This document shows, in pieces, positions 62,142-64,000 of a stretch of DNA of 64,000 nt (position 1 is the stretch's first letter; every line of letters starts with the position of its first letter). Location: the NCBI RefSeq assembly GCF_904849725.1, contig NC_058524.1, positions 549,199,763-549,263,762 on the forward strand, in the 5' to 3' direction. Below the pieces are notes generated by a model, which saw only the letters and a program-made list of their open reading frames with translations, did not search any database and was not told the DNA's origin. Made by a program: the position numbers and the translations under genes. The DNA is from Hordeum vulgare subsp. vulgare. Taxonomy: Eukaryota; Streptophyta; Magnoliopsida; Poales; Poaceae.

Positions 62142-64000
62142 CGATGTAGCTTGCGCTATCTCTCTACTGTTTTTATATGTTCCTAGAGAAAACTTAGTTG
62201 AAAGTTGATAGTAGCAAACTTTGCAGAGGATTGTCCTCGTTGCTGCGCAGAAGGCTTATGTCCTTAATGCACCACTCGGTGTGCTGCACCTCGAGCGTCG
62301 TTTGCGGATGCTGTCAACATCCGACATACACGTTTTTGATGACTACACGATAGTTCAGTGCAAAATACTTAATGGCTTAGAAGCAAGGCGCCGAAGACAT
62401 TTTGAAACGTCACGGAACATAAGTGATGTTCTAAAGAGATGAAATTGTGGTTTCATGCTTGTGCCCTTGTTAAGAGGTACGAGACCTCCGACAAGATTCA
62501 TTGTCCACGAAGTAAAGGAGAAAAGCTCAATCGTTGAGCGTGTGCTCAGATTGTCTCAGTACGAGAATCACTTGAATCAAGTGGGAGTTAATCTTCCAGA
62601 TGAGATAGTGATGATTCTCCAAAGTCACTGTCACTAAGCTGTGAGAGCTTCGTGATGAACTATAACATATCAAGGATAGATACAATGATCCTTGAGCGAT
62701 TCGCGATGTTTGACACTGCGAAAGTAGAAATCAAGAAGGAGCATCAATAGTTGATGGTTAGTAAAACCACTAAGTTTCAAGAAAGGCAAGGGCTAGAATG
62801 GATACTTCGTGAAACGGCAAAACAGTTGCTGCACTAATGAAGAGACCCAAGATTAAACCCAAACCCGAGACTAAGTGCTTATGTAATGAGGGGAAGAGTC
62901 ACTGAGGCGGAGCAACTCTAGATACCTGGTTGATAAGAAGGCTGGCAAAAGTCGAAAGAAGTATATTTGATATACATGATGTTGATGTGTACTTTACTAG
63001 TACTCCTAGTAGTACGAGGGTGTTGGATACCGGTTCGGTTGCTAACTGATTAGTAACACGAAATGAAAGCTATGGCATAAACGGAGACTAGCTAAAGGCG
63101 AGGTGGATACGTGTTGGAAGTGTTTCCAAGGTTGATATGATCAAACGTCGCACGCTCCCTCTACCATCGGGATTGGTGTTAAAGCTAAATAATTGTTATT
63201 TGGTGCTTGCGTTAAGCATGAACATGATTGGATCGTGTTTATTGCGATACGATTATTCATTTAAAGAGAATAATGGTTACTCTATTTGCTTGAATAATCA
63301 CCTTCAATGGTTTATTGAATCTCGATCGTAGTGTTACACATGTTCATGATATTGGTGCCAAAAGATGCGAGGTAATGAAGATAGTACCACTTACTTGTGG
63401 CACTACCGCTTGAGTCATGTTGGTATAAATTGCATGATGAGGCTCCATGCTGATGGATCTTTATACTCACTTGATTTTGAATCACTAGTGACATGCAAAT
63501 CATACCACATGAGCAAGGCCTTGTTTTCATTGAGATGAAACAAGATAGTAACTTGTTGGAAGTGATACATTTTGATGTATGCAGTCCAATGGGTGCTGAG
63601 GCATGCAGTGGATATCATTATGTTCTTACTTCAATGACGATTTGAGTAGATACAAGAGTATTTACTTAATGAATCACAAGTCTGAAATATTGAAAAGTTC
63701 AATTCTGTTTCGGAGTGAAGTTCGTCGTAACAAGAGGTTAAACGGTCTACGATATGATCATAGAAATGAATATCTAAGTTACGAGCTTTGGTACGCAGTT
63801 AAGACAATGTGGAAATTGTTTCGCAGTTCATGCCACCTGGAACATCATAGTGTGACGATGTGTCTGAACGTCATAGCCACGCACTATTTGGTATGGTGCA
63901 TGCTATGATGTCTCTTATCAAATTACCACTATCGTTTATGGGTTATGCATTAGAGACAACCGCATTCACTTTAAATAGGGCACCGCGTATTTCCATTGAG
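62142..64000 (+). pseudogene. Gag-protease-integrase remnant with many stops and shifts
   Basis: Recognisable pieces in shifting plus-strand frames. Gag: AAQKAYVLNAPLG and DYTIVQCKILNGLE at 62240-62380, SSIVERVLRLSQYENHLNQV at 62525-62585, and VNLPDEIVM. A degraded zinc knuckle lies near 62875 (CLCNEGKSH, last Cys lost). The protease is VLDTGSVAN near 63020, with a stop directly after. Integrase: YGYVY-like KSIYLMNHKSE near 63655, and LPLSFMGYALETTAFTLNRAP at the window end. These match the array ORF1 in order. The element cannot encode working protein. Confidence 0.8.

Larger units (their letters stand above)
59064..64000 (+). mobile_element. Decayed Angela/WIS-like Copia element, truncated by window end
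   Basis: 5' LTR (59064-60892), degenerate PBS, leader (60906-62141) alignable to the array leader, then gag-protease-integrase remnants to the last base. The internal region is far more diverged from the array than the LTR is. It is inserted in the RNase H part of the minus-strand remnant to its left, so it is younger than that element. Confidence 0.8.

Overview
The window is repetitive grass DNA, most likely from a wheat or barley relative (Triticeae). The evidence is a set of 1.82 kb LTRs running TGTTGG...CCAACA that I recognise as the Angela/BARE-1/WIS Copia family, Stowaway MITEs with CTCCCTCCGT ends, and many degraded or nested transposon pieces. I see no convincing intact host gene, no rRNA or tRNA gene and no CRISPR array. 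Family names come from memory of these families; no database was searched.

Layout. 1-3380: the 5' half of a decayed minus-strand Copia element (gag-protease, a long GC-rich leader, primer-binding site, 366 bp LTR). 3490-4800: a broken minus-strand hAT/zinc-finger-MYM-like gene. 5190-5345: a LINE fragment. 5352-5511: a Stowaway-like MITE. 5512-42876: a 37.4 kb head-to-tail array of an Angela/BARE-like element on the minus strand, with six LTRs alternating with five internal domains at a period of about 7.1 kb. The array as a whole has one 5-bp target-site duplication (GGGAG at 5507-5511 and 42877-42881) and sits in the last bases of the MITE. 42884-56930: small repeats and non-autonomous DNA transposons, including a degenerate minisatellite, a long-TIR element carrying a TPR gene fragment, small MITEs, a decayed B3-like gene, an alanine-rich broken gene and a tandem repeat of about 500 bp. 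56931-64000: two more LTRs of the same superfamily in opposite orientation, followed by a badly decayed plus-strand gag-pol that runs off the window.

How the array works. Each unit has, on the minus strand, a 5' LTR, a PBS matching initiator tRNA-Met, a leader of about 1.24 kb, ORF1 (Gag, zinc knuckle, protease, integrase; 717 aa), an in-frame UAG, ORF2 (reverse transcriptase and RNase H; 603 aa), a polypurine tract and the next LTR, which is shared with the neighbouring unit. Shared LTRs, one outer target duplication and an identical amber stop in all five copies point to growth in place by unequal LTR-LTR recombination after one insertion, not to five insertions. Copy-specific variants occur in mosaic combinations, which argues against a simple assembly duplication and suggests repeated exchange.
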